Source: Actinomyces urinae (GTDB taxonomy: Bacteria > Actinomycetota > Actinomycetes > Actinomycetales > Actinomycetaceae). From it: a DNA stretch of 64,000 nt. The stretch lies in assembly GCF_900119695.1 (NCBI RefSeq), contig NZ_LT632546.1, positions 62,001 to 126,000 on the forward strand, written 5' to 3'. This document shows positions 51,261-62,263 of the stretch, piece by piece. The notes beneath the pieces are model-generated. The model did not search any database. It was not told the origin of the DNA and worked only from the letters and a program-made list of their open reading frames with translations. Both the position numbers and the translations under genes were made by a program. Every line of letters begins with the position of its first letter. Position 1 is the first letter of the stretch.

Positions 51261-51793
51261 GCGTCTGCTCCTTCAAAATCCGCGGGAGTTTGGCCAGGTA
51301 GGCAGGAACACTTCTTCTGGTCCCACAGCCCCATCTCCTCTAACTTGGCAAGTGTCCAATCTCCAATCGGATTTACGCCCGGACCAGCGGCAAGCGCGTG
51401 GCCAAGCAGGGCATGCAGACACTTCACGCGCTGCGGCATTCCTCCAGCCGAAAAACCACTGATCTCATCGACTTTCTCCACAGCATCGCGCGCCGCAATG
51501 TAGGCGAGGTGAGCCGTGGCGTATTCGCTACGCAGCTGCTCATCTTCGCCAAGACGCTCATTCAAATGCTCCATCCACTGATTAGACTCGAGGACGGAAC
51601 ACCCCTTCACAGCCGCAGGGTGAGTCAGGTAAAACATGGTCGGAAAGGGGCTACCATTTTCCAAACGAGGAGCAGTTGCTACCACCAGGGGAGCGCCGCA
51701 AACACACCTTGCTGCAATCCCTAAAACACCACGCGGCTCGCGCCCCAACTGAAGCTCAAGAATCTTCAGATCAACATCTTGCGTCTTGTCCAA
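51257..51793 (-). CDS. DUF501 family protein
   Basis: A 178-residue protein found in actinobacteria between ftsB/divIC and ppx. The N-terminal LGREPRGVLGIAARCVCGAP (about 16-35) and PRLENGSPFPTMFYLTHPAAV (split at about 42-62) are the conserved segments, and RVKCLHALLGHALAAGPG with NPIGD near 145-165 completes it. CVCG plus later CSC residues could bind a metal. TTG start with AGGAG six bases upstream. Function unknown. Coupled to both neighbours. Confidence 0.9.
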   Translation of the reverse strand: MDKTQDVDLKILELQLGREPRGVLGIAARCVCGAPLVVATAPRLENGSPFPTMFYLTHPAAVKGCSVLESNQWMEHLNERLGEDEQLRSEYATAHLAYIAARDAVEKVDEISGFSAGGMPQRVKCLHALLGHALAAGPGVNPIGDWTLAKLEEMGLWDQKKCSCLPGQTPADFEGADA

Positions 51794-51796
51794 CGC

Positions 51797-52429
51797 CTAC
51801 TCCTCGTTTTTCTTTACGCGCACCGACGGGTCAAGGCGAACCGGCTGGTTCATATCATCGGCGGCATCCGCAGTATCAGCCACCACCAGGTACCAAGGTC
51901 GAGGCGGACCCTGATCCTCAACGGGCTTGGTATCTGCCATCCCATCCGCAATGCCGGGCGCGTCAAGCACCTGATACTGCGTCTCCCCCGGCTGGACATA
52001 CTGTAGCCGTGCCCGCGCCTGTGAGGCCACGTACGACTTATCGCCCCATCGGTCCAGCTGATCTTGCAACTCGGCGTTAGTCTGTTTCGCCTGCTCTATT
52101 TGGATTAGAACCGAACGGTATTCACGCTGCTGCGACCACCACTGATGTAACGGCTGGGTCACTCCCAAAAGAGCGACCACTAAAGCCAAGGTCAAGGCGA
52201 ACGCCTTCAGCGACACCTTTCGCTCCGCAGCGGGAGCTTCTGCCACCATGGTGACGCTGTTCTTTCTTGCCCGCGAGCGTGGCCTGCTGCTTGCCGTAGC
52301 CGAGTGCGGCCGCGCCCCCTTTCGCGTGATACCGGTGGGCTTGGATTGCGTGGTAGCTTTCTTCGCGCCGCTCCTCATGCCTTTAGGCATGATTGGACGA
52401 CGAACTCCGCTGACCCTACGCTCACTCAT
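51797..52429 (-). CDS. FtsB/DivIC-like septum formation initiator
   Basis: A 210-residue cell-division protein. A basic, Ser/Thr-rich cytoplasmic part (about 1-72) is followed by one membrane span (about 74-94), an extracytoplasmic coiled coil (about 100-130, QIEQAKQTNAELQDQLDRWG), the conserved SYVASQARARLQYVQPGETQY block (split; about 132-152), and a variable tail. This matches FtsB/DivIC of the FtsQLB divisome complex. It lies between eno and DUF501 in the usual actinobacterial order, but a terminator separates it from eno. Confidence 0.92.
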   Translation of the reverse strand: MSERRVSGVRRPIMPKGMRSGAKKATTQSKPTGITRKGARPHSATASSRPRSRARKNSVTMVAEAPAAERKVSLKAFALTLALVVALLGVTQPLHQWWSQQREYRSVLIQIEQAKQTNAELQDQLDRWGDKSYVASQARARLQYVQPGETQYQVLDAPGIADGMADTKPVEDQGPPRPWYLVVADTADAADDMNQPVRLDPSVRVKKNEE

Positions 52430-52484
52430 GTCTCTAGTTTTACAAAACTTAAGCGAAGTTGCCTAAACCGCGCCGGCGGCGGGT

Positions 52485-52519
52485 AAAACAAAAGGGACGG
52501 GGCCCGAAGGCCCCGTCCC
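52485..52519 (-). terminator. Rho-independent terminator of eno
   Basis: On the minus strand a perfect 11-bp GC stem (52519-52509 with 52504-52494, loop TTCG) is followed by CTTTTGTTTT-like T-rich sequence (52493-52485). A textbook terminator 43 bases after the eno stop. Confidence 0.92.
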
Positions 52520-52561
52520 GATGCTCTATCAGCTAGTGGTTAGACCACTCGCTGCAAAGAG

Positions 52562-53854
<1,293 letters not shown>

Positions 53855-53915
53855 CTATAGATCCGGTAATGTCGCGGACTATTTTTAACGAGTTATCGTT
53901 CCCTCATTAGGGTTT

Positions 53916-53930
53916 TGCAGACGGTCTGCA
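53916..53930. promoter_or_regulatory. 15-bp palindrome upstream of eno
   Basis: TGCAGAC-G-GTCTGCA has perfect 7-bp arms around a central G, 74 bases upstream of the eno start and 72 bases after the lipoprotein gene's stop. It could be an operator of the eno promoter; it is short for a terminator. Confidence 0.4.
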
Positions 53931-54001
53931 TCCCTTCAGGTCTAGGTTGAAGATCAGCGGGGTGTAAGTCCTTCGAGGGCCCTACTGATGCTTCTTAAAA
54001 C

Positions 54002-54526
54002 TTACTGTTGTGGCGGAAGCACAACGCCCTGCAAGTTCGGTGCGTACACAGCGTTGTTTTCGTCTAGCTCTCCGTACCTCGGGTTGAGCTCAACGTCCTT
54101 GTTCTTCTGTGCCTCAGTCACTTCCTGCGCCAACGCCTGCTGATCCAGATCGCCCTGCAGAAGCACCAAAAGCTGGTTGATGCGCACAACGCCAACGGCA
54201 GCCTCATTAACTGGCTCGCCCGGAGACTGCACCGAGGCCAACGCATTACGGGCGTCTTCATCCGAGAACTCAACACCGTGCTGGTCTGCAACCTCACGAA
54301 CGGCCGCCCCCTGTGCCAACACATAAACCACACCTGCAGTTGGGAACTGCTGTCCGCTGATTTGCGAAAGCTGCTGGGCAGCCTCGCTCACTTCGTCTTC
54401 CGTATAGGTGGTTCCGTCGATCTTCAGCGCCACACCGGGCTGGGCAGAACAGGCTGCGAGAGCAACCGTTGCCATCACTGTGCTGGCGCCAACTACAATG
54501 CGTTTCCATGTTGACTTAAGTGTCAC
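54002..54526 (-). CDS. SurA N-terminal-like lipoprotein
   Basis: A 174-residue exported lipoprotein: MTLKSTWKRIVVGASTVMA signal, lipobox LAAC, then a helical domain resembling the N-terminal chaperone part of SurA/PrsA (IDGTTYTEDEVSEAAQQLSQ at about 40-60) without the parvulin isomerase domain. Start set at GTG 54526, which has AAGGA nine bases upstream; a TTG eight codons earlier lacks a site. Genes like this stand between mfd and eno in actinobacteria. It probably helps folding of exported proteins; that is inference. Confidence 0.82.
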   Translation of the reverse strand: MTLKSTWKRIVVGASTVMATVALAACSAQPGVALKIDGTTYTEDEVSEAAQQLSQISGQQFPTAGVVYVLAQGAAVREVADQHGVEFSDEDARNALASVQSPGEPVNEAAVGVVRINQLLVLLQGDLDQQALAQEVTEAQKNKDVELNPRYGELDENNAVYAPNLQGVVLPPQQ

Positions 54527-54606
54527 GGTTACGCGTCCTTTCGTTTTCAACCATCTGGTACAGATTCTACGCTGTTTCCCTTAACATTTTCTTGCCCCTA
54601 CCTGGG

Positions 54607-57600
54607 TTAACCTTTAGATTCGGGCGAGTACTCAACAATTGTCTGCAAAAAGTTTTGTGTCCAATCAAGTAGTTCCTGGTCCACAATGGCTGGGCCCCCA
54701 AGTTTTTTGGACTTAGGAGCGGGAACCAGAATCTGGCGAACGGCTCCCTTAATTATTGAACCCGGGTACAGCCGCTTCAAACGTAATGCTTGAGAATCGC
54801 GCAATTCCACTGGAGAAAATCGAATGTAACGCCCCTGCGCCACAATTTCTTTAATCCCGAGGTCACGCGCATACTCGCGCAATCCAGAGATAGCGAACAA
54901 CAGCAGGACCTGCTCGGGGATCTTGCCGTAGCGGTCCACGAGCTCTTCGCGCAGGTCATGCGCCTCTTCGGGTGAACGCAACGCCGCAATCTTGGCGTAC
55001 ATTTCGAGGCGAAGTTGCTCGCCCTCAATGTAGTCCGGCGGGATGTGCGCGTCCACGGGGATTTCGATGCGCATCTCTTCACGCTTGGGAGGCTGCCCGT
55101 CGCGATAGGTTGCCACGGCGTCAGCAACCATGCGCACGTAAAGGTCGAAGCCCACGCCCGCAATGTGCCCAGACTGTTCGCCACCCAGCAGGTTGCCGGC
55201 GCCGCGAATCTCCAAGTCCTTTTGCGCCACCGCGATGCCCGCGCCCAGATCGGTGTTAGCCGCAATCGTTGAAAGTCGCTCGTGTGCGGTCTCGGTCAGT
55301 ACCTTGTCGGCCGGATATAGGAAGTATGCGTACCCCCTATCGCGTCCGCGTCCAACGCGACCTCGTAGCTGGTGAAGCTGCGACAGTCCCATTGCGTCCG
55401 CGCGATCCACAATGAGTGTGTTGGCGTTAGAAATATCCAAGCCGGTTTCAATAATCGTGGTGCAGACGAGGACGTCGAACTCGCGATTCCAAAAGTCCAC
55501 GATCACCTGCTCCAACTGAGCTTCAGCGAGCTTTCCATGCGCAATACGAACCCGCGCCTCGGGCACGAGCTGTTGAATATGATCGGCGATCTTGCCGATA
55601 TCTTCCACGCGGTTATGCACGTAGAACACCTGACCATCACGCAGAAGCTCGCGTTTGATTGCGGCACTAACCTGTTGGTCCGAATATGCCCCCACAAACG
55701 TTAGGATTGGGTGGCGCTCCTCTGGAGGGGTGGTCAAAAGTGACATTTCGCGAATACCCGTGATTGCCATTTCGAGCGTACGAGGAATAGGCGTGGCTGA
55801 CATTGACAAGACATCCACGTCCGTGCGCATCTGCTTTAGGGTTTCCTTGTGCTCAACGCCAAAACGCTGCTCCTCATCAATGACGACGAGGCCGAGGTCC
55901 TTGAAGCGGACCGAACCTGTAAGCAGGGAATGGGTCCCAATCACAACGTCGATCTGGCCGGTGCGAAGACCCGCGCGAATGCGCTCCCCCTCGGCCGCGC
56001 TAGTGAAACGAGATAGGGCCGCAACATCTACGGGGAAGCCCGCGTAACGCTGCTGGAATGTCTCCAGATGCTGCTGAACTAAGAGGGTGGTGGGCACGAG
56101 GATAGCCACTTGCTTGCCGTCTTGCACTGCCTTGAATGCGGCTCTAACCGCAATTTCAGTCTTGCCGTAGCCCACATCTCCGCCAAGCAGACGGTCCATA
56201 GGGATCGGCTTTTCCATGTCTGCTTTGACCTCGTCGATCACGGTCAGTTGATCCGGCGTCTCCACGTATGGGAAGGCGTCCTCAAGTTCACGCTGCCACG
56301 GCGTATCGGGTGAGAACGCGTAGCCCTTCGCGGACTTGCGTGCGGCGTAAAGGCGAACCAGCTCTCCCGCGATTTCCTTAACGGCCTTGCGTGCTCTGGC
56401 CTTAGTTTTCGCCCATTCAGCCCCGCCCATCTTGGATAGCTTTGGCTGATCCGAACCCGAATACTTAGAAACCTGATCCAGCTGATCGGTTGGAACGTAG
56501 AGGCGGTCCCCAGGCTGGCCGCGCCGGGTGGGCGCGTACTCGATTAGCAAATAGTCGCGCGTCACGGCCTCTTCGCCGCGTCCAATAGTGCGCGAAACCA
56601 TCTCAACGAACTTGCCAATACCGTGCTGCTCGTGGACGATGAGGTCACCCTTGTGCAGCGTTAGCGGATCAATACCTTTACGCCTACGCGCCGGCATTTT
56701 CCGCATTTCCGCGGTCGACGAGCCCGCCTTGCCCGTCATATCCGTCTCGGTAACAACCGCAACCTTCAGTTCCTCAGCTACAAACCCTGGCCCGGATCCA
56801 GCAGCCAGCACTTCGATTACGCCCGGCTCTAGCCCTTCGGTTACCGCCTCGACTATCTTTGCAGGTACAAACGCTTCGTTTAGCACCGCCGCAATCCGCT
56901 TGGCGGGGCCCGGCCCATCCGTGGTTACAACCAGTTTCCAGTTGTCTTTTTGAAGCTTCCCAAGGTCAGAGGCGGCCTGGTCAATCTTGCCGCGATATGG
57001 CTTCACGTCACGAGCGCCCACCTGCATGAGGCTCGGGGTCACAACAATCGGAGCGTGCGCGGATGGTGCGTCGGTAAGCGCGTCAGCCAATTCCATTGGG
57101 GCGAGAGCGGAAATCTCTGCCCATCCAAAGCCTCGTTTACGAGCGATCGAGCGCATTTGCGTCAACGTTTTGAACGATGCGTTACCGGCCTGAAGTGGAA
57201 TCTCACCACCTGCCGCGGCGCCCGTCCATGCGGCCTCCAAGAACTCTTGCGTGGTGGCAACGAGGTCTTCGGTGCGCGATTCAACGCGTTGCGGCTCGAC
57301 GATAACCACCTGCGAATCGGCCCCAACGAGATCCAGCACGGTTTCCATCCCGCCTACGAGGACGGGGCTGAGCGACTCCATGCCCTCCACGTTGATGCCT
57401 TCGCTGATAAGCTCCAACATCTGGCCAGCGCCCGGCAGTTTTGCGACGGCCTCGCGCGCTCGCTTGCGCACATCGTCGGTCAGTAGCAGTTCGCGGGCAG
57501 CTGGCGCCCACAGCCCTTCTTTAGCTGCGCCAACCGCGCGCTGATCGGCAACTGAGAAGTAGCGGACGTCGTCAACCTCATCGCCAAACATTTCGATACG

Positions 57601-58200
57601 CGTCGGGTACGGATCAATGGGTGCAAATACATCTAGGATTCCGCCGCGAACCGCCATTTCGCCGCGCTTTTGCACCACTTCCGTGCGTTCGTAACCCAGA
57701 TTCATGAGGCGGGTAGTCAGGCTCTCAAAATCAACAGCGTCGCCCACTGTTAGACGCACGGGCTCCAGGTCTCCAAGACCGGAGATAACCGGCTGTAAGA
57801 ATGCGCGTAGCGGCACAAGCAGAACTCTAATGGCACCGGTTCGTGATCCAACCTCGCCCTCGGGGTGTGCCAAGCGCCGCATTACCGCAACTCGTCTGGC
57901 CATCGTGTCCCGCTGCGGGCTGAGTCTCTCGTGCGGCAGCGTTTCCCAGCTGGGCAACACCTCCACGCCATCGATATATCCGCGCAGGTGGGTGGCCAGT
58001 TCTTCCGCATCCCGGCCGGTTGCAGTTACAACAACCAGCGGCCTTCCGTCCTCTTGCAGCGCCGTTTTTGCGAGCAGAGGGGCCCGCATACCAGCTGAGG
58101 CAATGACCGTGGGGTTGCCCCCTTCGTTCAGGGCGAGGGCGGCAGCGGCAAGCGCTTCGTCACCATCAAGAGCGCTGAGTAGACCGCGCAGTTTTTTCAA
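54607..58200 (-). CDS. mfd: Transcription-repair coupling factor
   Basis: Removes RNA polymerase stalled at DNA lesions and recruits UvrA. The 1197-residue layout is complete: UvrB-like N-terminal domains (PLVVVTATGRDAEELATHL; LPSWETLPHERLSPQRD), RNA-polymerase-interaction domain with GDLIVHEQHGIGKF (about 520-533), helicase motif I GDVGYGKTEIAVRA (about 685), DEEQRFGV (Walker B), motif VLSMSATPIPRT, the TRG region and the UvrA-masking C-terminal domain from about 1020. TTG start with AAGGAG five bases upstream. Follows pth by 33 bases. Confidence 0.97.
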   Translation of the reverse strand: MKKLRGLLSALDGDEALAAAALALNEGGNPTVIASAGMRAPLLAKTALQEDGRPLVVVTATGRDAEELATHLRGYIDGVEVLPSWETLPHERLSPQRDTMARRVAVMRRLAHPEGEVGSRTGAIRVLLVPLRAFLQPVISGLGDLEPVRLTVGDAVDFESLTTRLMNLGYERTEVVQKRGEMAVRGGILDVFAPIDPYPTRIEMFGDEVDDVRYFSVADQRAVGAAKEGLWAPAARELLLTDDVRKRAREAVAKLPGAGQMLELISEGINVEGMESLSPVLVGGMETVLDLVGADSQVVIVEPQRVESRTEDLVATTQEFLEAAWTGAAAGGEIPLQAGNASFKTLTQMRSIARKRGFGWAEISALAPMELADALTDAPSAHAPIVVTPSLMQVGARDVKPYRGKIDQAASDLGKLQKDNWKLVVTTDGPGPAKRIAAVLNEAFVPAKIVEAVTEGLEPGVIEVLAAGSGPGFVAEELKVAVVTETDMTGKAGSSTAEMRKMPARRRKGIDPLTLHKGDLIVHEQHGIGKFVEMVSRTIGRGEEAVTRDYLLIEYAPTRRGQPGDRLYVPTDQLDQVSKYSGSDQPKLSKMGGAEWAKTKARARKAVKEIAGELVRLYAARKSAKGYAFSPDTPWQRELEDAFPYVETPDQLTVIDEVKADMEKPIPMDRLLGGDVGYGKTEIAVRAAFKAVQDGKQVAILVPTTLLVQQHLETFQQRYAGFPVDVAALSRFTSAAEGERIRAGLRTGQIDVVIGTHSLLTGSVRFKDLGLVVIDEEQRFGVEHKETLKQMRTDVDVLSMSATPIPRTLEMAITGIREMSLLTTPPEERHPILTFVGAYSDQQVSAAIKRELLRDGQVFYVHNRVEDIGKIADHIQQLVPEARVRIAHGKLAEAQLEQVIVDFWNREFDVLVCTTIIETGLDISNANTLIVDRADAMGLSQLHQLRGRVGRGRDRGYAYFLYPADKVLTETAHERLSTIAANTDLGAGIAVAQKDLEIRGAGNLLGGEQSGHIAGVGFDLYVRMVADAVATYRDGQPPKREEMRIEIPVDAHIPPDYIEGEQLRLEMYAKIAALRSPEEAHDLREELVDRYGKIPEQVLLLFAISGLREYARDLGIKEIVAQGRYIRFSPVELRDSQALRLKRLYPGSIIKGAVRQILVPAPKSKKLGGPAIVDQELLDWTQNFLQTIVEYSPESKG

Positions 58201-58233
58201 AACAGCTCCTTGTGTGCAACCGGACTATCCGGA

Positions 58234-58836
58234 CTAGGCCGTGTGCAGTTTTTGTTGCGCTTGTTCAAAACCGAGGGTAACCACGTCTTCGATCGCATCC
58301 GCAGCCAAGCGAACAGTTACAGCCCATTCATCCAGGTCTTTTCTTGGGAAATCCGAAAGCACGAACGCAGCCGCATCCATTCGCCCAGGCGGGCGGCCCA
58401 CACCAAAGCGCAACCGGTTGTAATCCTTCGTGCCAATCAGCTGCGAGATTGAGCGCAACCCGTTGTGTCCGCCCTCGCCGCCACCTCGTTTAAGACGAAG
58501 AACGTGCGGTTCAATGTCGAGCTCGTCGTGCACAACCAGCAGATGGTCCGGCTTTACCCCATAAAACTGCATGAGTTTCGATACCGCGTTGCCCGACAAA
58601 TTCATGTACGAGTCGGGGTATGCAAGAATCGCGGCCGGCCCTGGCCTGCCTCCCGGAAGCATCCCAATACGCGCATTTGCCACATACGCGCCAGCGCGGT
58701 GCTTACTGAACGTCACACCGGCATTGTCAGCTACCGCATGGAGCACAATGCGACCCGCGTTGTGCAGATTGTTTTCGTATTTTGGGCCCGGATTACCCAA
58801 GCCAACAATGAGCCACTGCTTTGCTGTTTCTTGCAC
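58234..58836 (-). CDS. pth: Peptidyl-tRNA hydrolase
   Basis: Frees tRNA from prematurely released peptidyl-tRNA. The 200-residue protein has LIVGLGNPGPKYENNLHNAG (about 9-28) with the catalytic His, FMNLSGN-type region YMNLSGNAV (about 76-84), the Asp in VVHDELDIE (about 99-107) and GGGEGGHNGLRSI. GTG start. The gene lies directly upstream of mfd, an order common in Gram-positive bacteria. Confidence 0.96.
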   Translation of the reverse strand: MQETAKQWLIVGLGNPGPKYENNLHNAGRIVLHAVADNAGVTFSKHRAGAYVANARIGMLPGGRPGPAAILAYPDSYMNLSGNAVSKLMQFYGVKPDHLLVVHDELDIEPHVLRLKRGGGEGGHNGLRSISQLIGTKDYNRLRFGVGRPPGRMDAAAFVLSDFPRKDLDEWAVTVRLAADAIEDVVTLGFEQAQQKLHTA

Positions 58837-58920
58837 GCCCCCACTCTACCAACTCACGCGATGCGAGAAATTTACGAGGGGGGGCAGAGCCAAACGAACA
58901 CACCAATGGTCCGCGTTCCC

Positions 58921-60144
58921 CTAGTTAGCTGGCGCCGAGGGCCTTGCATGCAGGAAGTGTGGCTGATTAAAGCCTTCCTTCGCGAACCGCTCGGTAATGG
59001 CATCCATGACCGCGCCCGCCTGGTGCTTTCGAACCAGCGCAATCGCCGATCCGCCAAAGCCACCGCCCGTCATGCGAGCCCCAACAGCCCCGTTCTCCAG
59101 CGCCGTTTCTACCGCGATGTCCAGTTCAGGAACCGTGACCTCGTAGTCATCCCGAAGTGATTCGTGCGATGCCGTCATGAGCGAACCGATCTGATCCAAC
59201 CGCTCATCCATCAACGCCCCGTCCTCTAGGAGCTCAACGAAGTCCAGCGTGCGTGCCGTTTCAGTGATCACGTGGCGAGCGCGCTTTCGTTCCTCTTCAC
59301 TGAGGGCAGACAGATCCGCGTCGCGGGGCAGGCTCGCCAGGTGTTCCACGTCGAGCTTCTGAGCCGCAGCCTCGCACGTGGCGCGCCGGTTCGCATACTG
59401 GCCATCTGCCAGGCGGTGCGGCGCCCGCGTATCAATGACCAGCATCTCCAGACCAACGGATTCGAGGTCAAATGGAATGTGCCTGATGGAGGCATCTTTT
59501 GAATCAAGCAAAATCACTGCGCCGGCGCGGCACCGCATCGACGCAGCCTGATCCATTCCACCGGTTGGGGCGCCAGCAATCTCGTTTTCAGCGCTAATGC
59601 AGGCCTCAACAAGTTCTTTACGCCCCTTCTTAGTGGTCATCATTGAAACCCAGTTTTCGGTCTGCGCCATAAGCGCATCCCAGGCAACGGCAACCGCACA
59701 CTCAAGCGCCGCAGAAGATGAAAGGCCAGCACCAAACGGCACGCAAGAATCGATTGCGAGATCGAGGCCGGGCATCTTGCCCCTCCCTTGTTGCTCAAGG
59801 GCCCAGGCAACTCCCACCACGTAGGCCGGCCAGCCCTCAACAGGGTTCTTCGAATTGTGCGTATCGACCTCGTCGAGGTTAACCTCTCGCACGCCCTCCT
59901 CCTGTGCGGACACGAGGCGAACAATCCGGTCATCACGCTGACTTACCGCCGCATAGGTGCGGTGAGGAAGGGCCATAGGGAGTGCGAAACCACCGTTGTA
60001 ATCGGTGTGCTCACCAATCACGTTCACACGCCCAGGTGCCGAGTGGAGGGCCTCCGGACTGTAACCGTAGGCGCGTTCGAACAGCTCCGTGACTTTGCGC
60101 GTGCCCTCTTCAAGAGTCCATGACTCCATCACGATGTTGCTCAT
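58921..60144 (-). CDS. galK: Galactokinase
   Basis: Phosphorylates galactose at C1 (Leloir pathway). The GHMP fold motifs are APGRVNVIGEHTDYNGGF (about 37-54), PFGAGLSSSAALE (about 135-147, ATP loop) and MTGGGFGGSAIAL (about 358-370). A substrate Asp is in GGMDQAAS. 407 residues, normal. ATG overlaps the galT stop as ATGA, so the two are translationally coupled in the order galT-galK. No galE or galactose transporter is in view. Confidence 0.97.
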   Translation of the reverse strand: MSNIVMESWTLEEGTRKVTELFERAYGYSPEALHSAPGRVNVIGEHTDYNGGFALPMALPHRTYAAVSQRDDRIVRLVSAQEEGVREVNLDEVDTHNSKNPVEGWPAYVVGVAWALEQQGRGKMPGLDLAIDSCVPFGAGLSSSAALECAVAVAWDALMAQTENWVSMMTTKKGRKELVEACISAENEIAGAPTGGMDQAASMRCRAGAVILLDSKDASIRHIPFDLESVGLEMLVIDTRAPHRLADGQYANRRATCEAAAQKLDVEHLASLPRDADLSALSEEERKRARHVITETARTLDFVELLEDGALMDERLDQIGSLMTASHESLRDDYEVTVPELDIAVETALENGAVGARMTGGGFGGSAIALVRKHQAGAVMDAITERFAKEGFNQPHFLHARPSAPAN

Positions 60145-61337
60145 TTTTCGTAGACCTCCCGTAGACGATCTGCGATTTTCTCCGGCGTAGTGTCAGAAAT
60201 CCACGCACCCATGCCTGATTCGGAACCGCCCAAATACTTCAGTTTGCCGGGCGCACGCTGGATCGAATGCAGCTGCATGTGCAAGCGCATAAGTTCGCGT
60301 TCCTCGCCCACGGGAGCCTGGTGCCAAGACATCACGTACGGAATCTCCAGGTAGGTCTTTTGGCCGTCTTCCTCGACCTCAAAGAACTTGTTCCCCGCCT
60401 TCAACATGCGAATGTAAAGGTGGGCGAGCTCCTCACGCTCCTCATCGGTCAGCTCATACAGCGCCTTCACGTCACGCTTGGGCATCAGCTGCATTTCAAC
60501 CGGCCAACGCGACGCAGCAGGCACATAAAGCACCCAATGCTCAGTTTCGTCGACGATCCTGCGACCGCTACGCAATTCCGCGGCGAGGACGTCGCTCAGC
60601 AGATCTTTGCCCGTGTTCTCACGGTACTGCTTGGCCTGACGGATCATAGTTGCCGTGCGAGGCGTGATGTATGGGTAGGCGTAGATTTGCCCGTGCGGGT
60701 GATGCAGGGTAACACCGATCGCTTCACCATGGTTCTCAAAGCAGAACACCTGCTTAATGCCATCCATCTTTTCGAGCTCCTGCGTACGGTCTGCCCAAGC
60801 TTCGATGACTGTGCGCATGCGGGTTGGCCCCATATCCACGAGATTGCGATTTAGATCGGGACCAAAACAGATAACCTCACATCGACCAGCGGCCGGCGCC
60901 ACCTTCCAAATGCTCTCTCCATCCAGATCACCAACCTCCATGGTTTCGCCCGGAATCTGCATGAGCGAGGGGAAACGATTTTCAAACACTACGACGTCGT
61001 AGTCGGTATCGGGGATCTCACCATCCTGATAGGCGGCACCCGGACGTGCCGGGGCGAGCGGATTCGCATCTGCTGGGGGCAGGAACGTGCGGTTCATGCG
61101 GTGAGTTGCGATAACCACCCATTCACCTGTTAGCGGATCCAAACGCATGGTTGGCCCGGTTACCGGTTTCTCGCCTCCCTCCTCATCCTTGACTGGGGCG
61201 AACCTATCTTGCAGAGGCCTTGGATCATCCAAACGGCGAGTCTTCTCGCCGCTGACGTAAGGTTCCGAATCATCGAAGTAGAAAAAGTCGCGACCATCAG
61301 CCAGCTTCGTAGCAGTTTTACGAACGCGAGCAGTCAT
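60141..61337 (-). CDS. galT: Galactose-1-phosphate uridylyltransferase
   Basis: Exchanges UMP between UDP-glucose and galactose 1-phosphate. The catalytic HHPHGQIYAYP (about 227-237) has the nucleophilic His of the His-Pro-His triad; zinc-site and substrate parts include GEWVVIATHRMNR (about 68-80), FENRFPSLM and ENHGEAIGVTLH, with SWHQAPVGE near the C-terminus. 398 residues from ATG 61337, which has GGGAG five bases upstream. The frame continues open to 61490 but without homology, so the longer start is rejected. Confidence 0.96.
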   Translation of the reverse strand: MTARVRKTATKLADGRDFFYFDDSEPYVSGEKTRRLDDPRPLQDRFAPVKDEEGGEKPVTGPTMRLDPLTGEWVVIATHRMNRTFLPPADANPLAPARPGAAYQDGEIPDTDYDVVVFENRFPSLMQIPGETMEVGDLDGESIWKVAPAAGRCEVICFGPDLNRNLVDMGPTRMRTVIEAWADRTQELEKMDGIKQVFCFENHGEAIGVTLHHPHGQIYAYPYITPRTATMIRQAKQYRENTGKDLLSDVLAAELRSGRRIVDETEHWVLYVPAASRWPVEMQLMPKRDVKALYELTDEEREELAHLYIRMLKAGNKFFEVEEDGQKTYLEIPYVMSWHQAPVGEERELMRLHMQLHSIQRAPGKLKYLGGSESGMGAWISDTTPEKIADRLREVYEK

Positions 61338-61581
61338 CAGCACTCCCAACAGTGTTTTCGTTTTTATCAACCTCCTAAAGCCTACCCCTCGAGAAGCTTT
61401 TCTGACACTGTTCCTTGAGCTATCTTTGCCCTTCCGTTTACCTACCAATGCCTTTGCATCGGCGTACTGACACACAAATCGGCTGTTCAACTACCTCTTT
61501 GCCATGCAAAAATGAATACCTCCCGCCGCTTGTGATAGTAATAATTCGTTAACAGGCGATTATGCGTGGCAAGGAATAAGC

Positions 61582-62124
61582 ATGTACCTTCCCCCCTGCG
61601 GGCCCGACGAGGAACTCATCGGCATACTCGTAGCAGTTCCCGAGCCGCTTGCAGGCAACATTGATGCGCTTCGCAGACGGCTCAACCTAGATACCGCAAG
61701 CAGTACCGCACCGCACATCACACTTGTGCCACCCACTCCCGTGAAGCAGGCCGACCGCGAGCGCATTATGCACCAACTCGGAGAAGTTGCCGCGAAACAT
61801 GCGCCTTTTCGGATTTGTCTACGCGGAGCGGGTTCGTTCCGCCCGGTGTCGCCCGTGTCTTTCATTAATGTCGCTGCTGGCGGCGAGGCTCTAGCCGCCC
61901 TCGAGGACGAGATTCACAAGGCCATCGCTCTTCCAACCCCGCGTTTCCCCTTCCACCCGCACGTGACGCTCGCTCACATTGACCATGAGGAGACGTTAGA
62001 TGAAGCTGAGAAGCTTGCTGCGGATTTCGAGGCGGAGTGGGTTGCAAGCGGTTTCAGATTGGACCGTGTGGGTGCTGACGGCGTGTACCATTCCCAGGCG
62101 CTATTTAGTTTTACGGCAGGCTAA
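61582..62124 (+). CDS. 2H phosphoesterase / 2'-5' RNA ligase family protein
   Basis: A 180-residue protein with the two diagnostic HxT motifs, PHITLVPP (about 44-51) and PHVTLAHI (about 128-135), which form the 2H phosphodiesterase site. Family members open or form 2'-5' or cyclic phosphate bonds in RNA or nucleotides; the substrate here is unknown. Divergent from galT across a 244-base gap that contains both promoters but no obvious operator. Confidence 0.88.
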   Translation: MYLPPCGPDEELIGILVAVPEPLAGNIDALRRRLNLDTASSTAPHITLVPPTPVKQADRERIMHQLGEVAAKHAPFRICLRGAGSFRPVSPVSFINVAAGGEALAALEDEIHKAIALPTPRFPFHPHVTLAHIDHEETLDEAEKLAADFEAEWVASGFRLDRVGADGVYHSQALFSFTAG

Positions 62125-62263
62125 ATTACCGGGTTGCCCGCCCGCCTCGTGAGCAATTGAGCACATAACCGTGACTGTAAGTGGGTTTGGGAAAGCCGCG
62201 GGGCAGATTTTCGGGTAGTTTCGAGCTGTAGACGATTCCGCGCTGGATAGGATAGGCGAAGAT

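Noticed and set aside
61338-61490. A 51-codon N-terminal extension of GalT
   Set aside because: No homology, and a well-spaced GGGAG site precedes the ATG at 61337.
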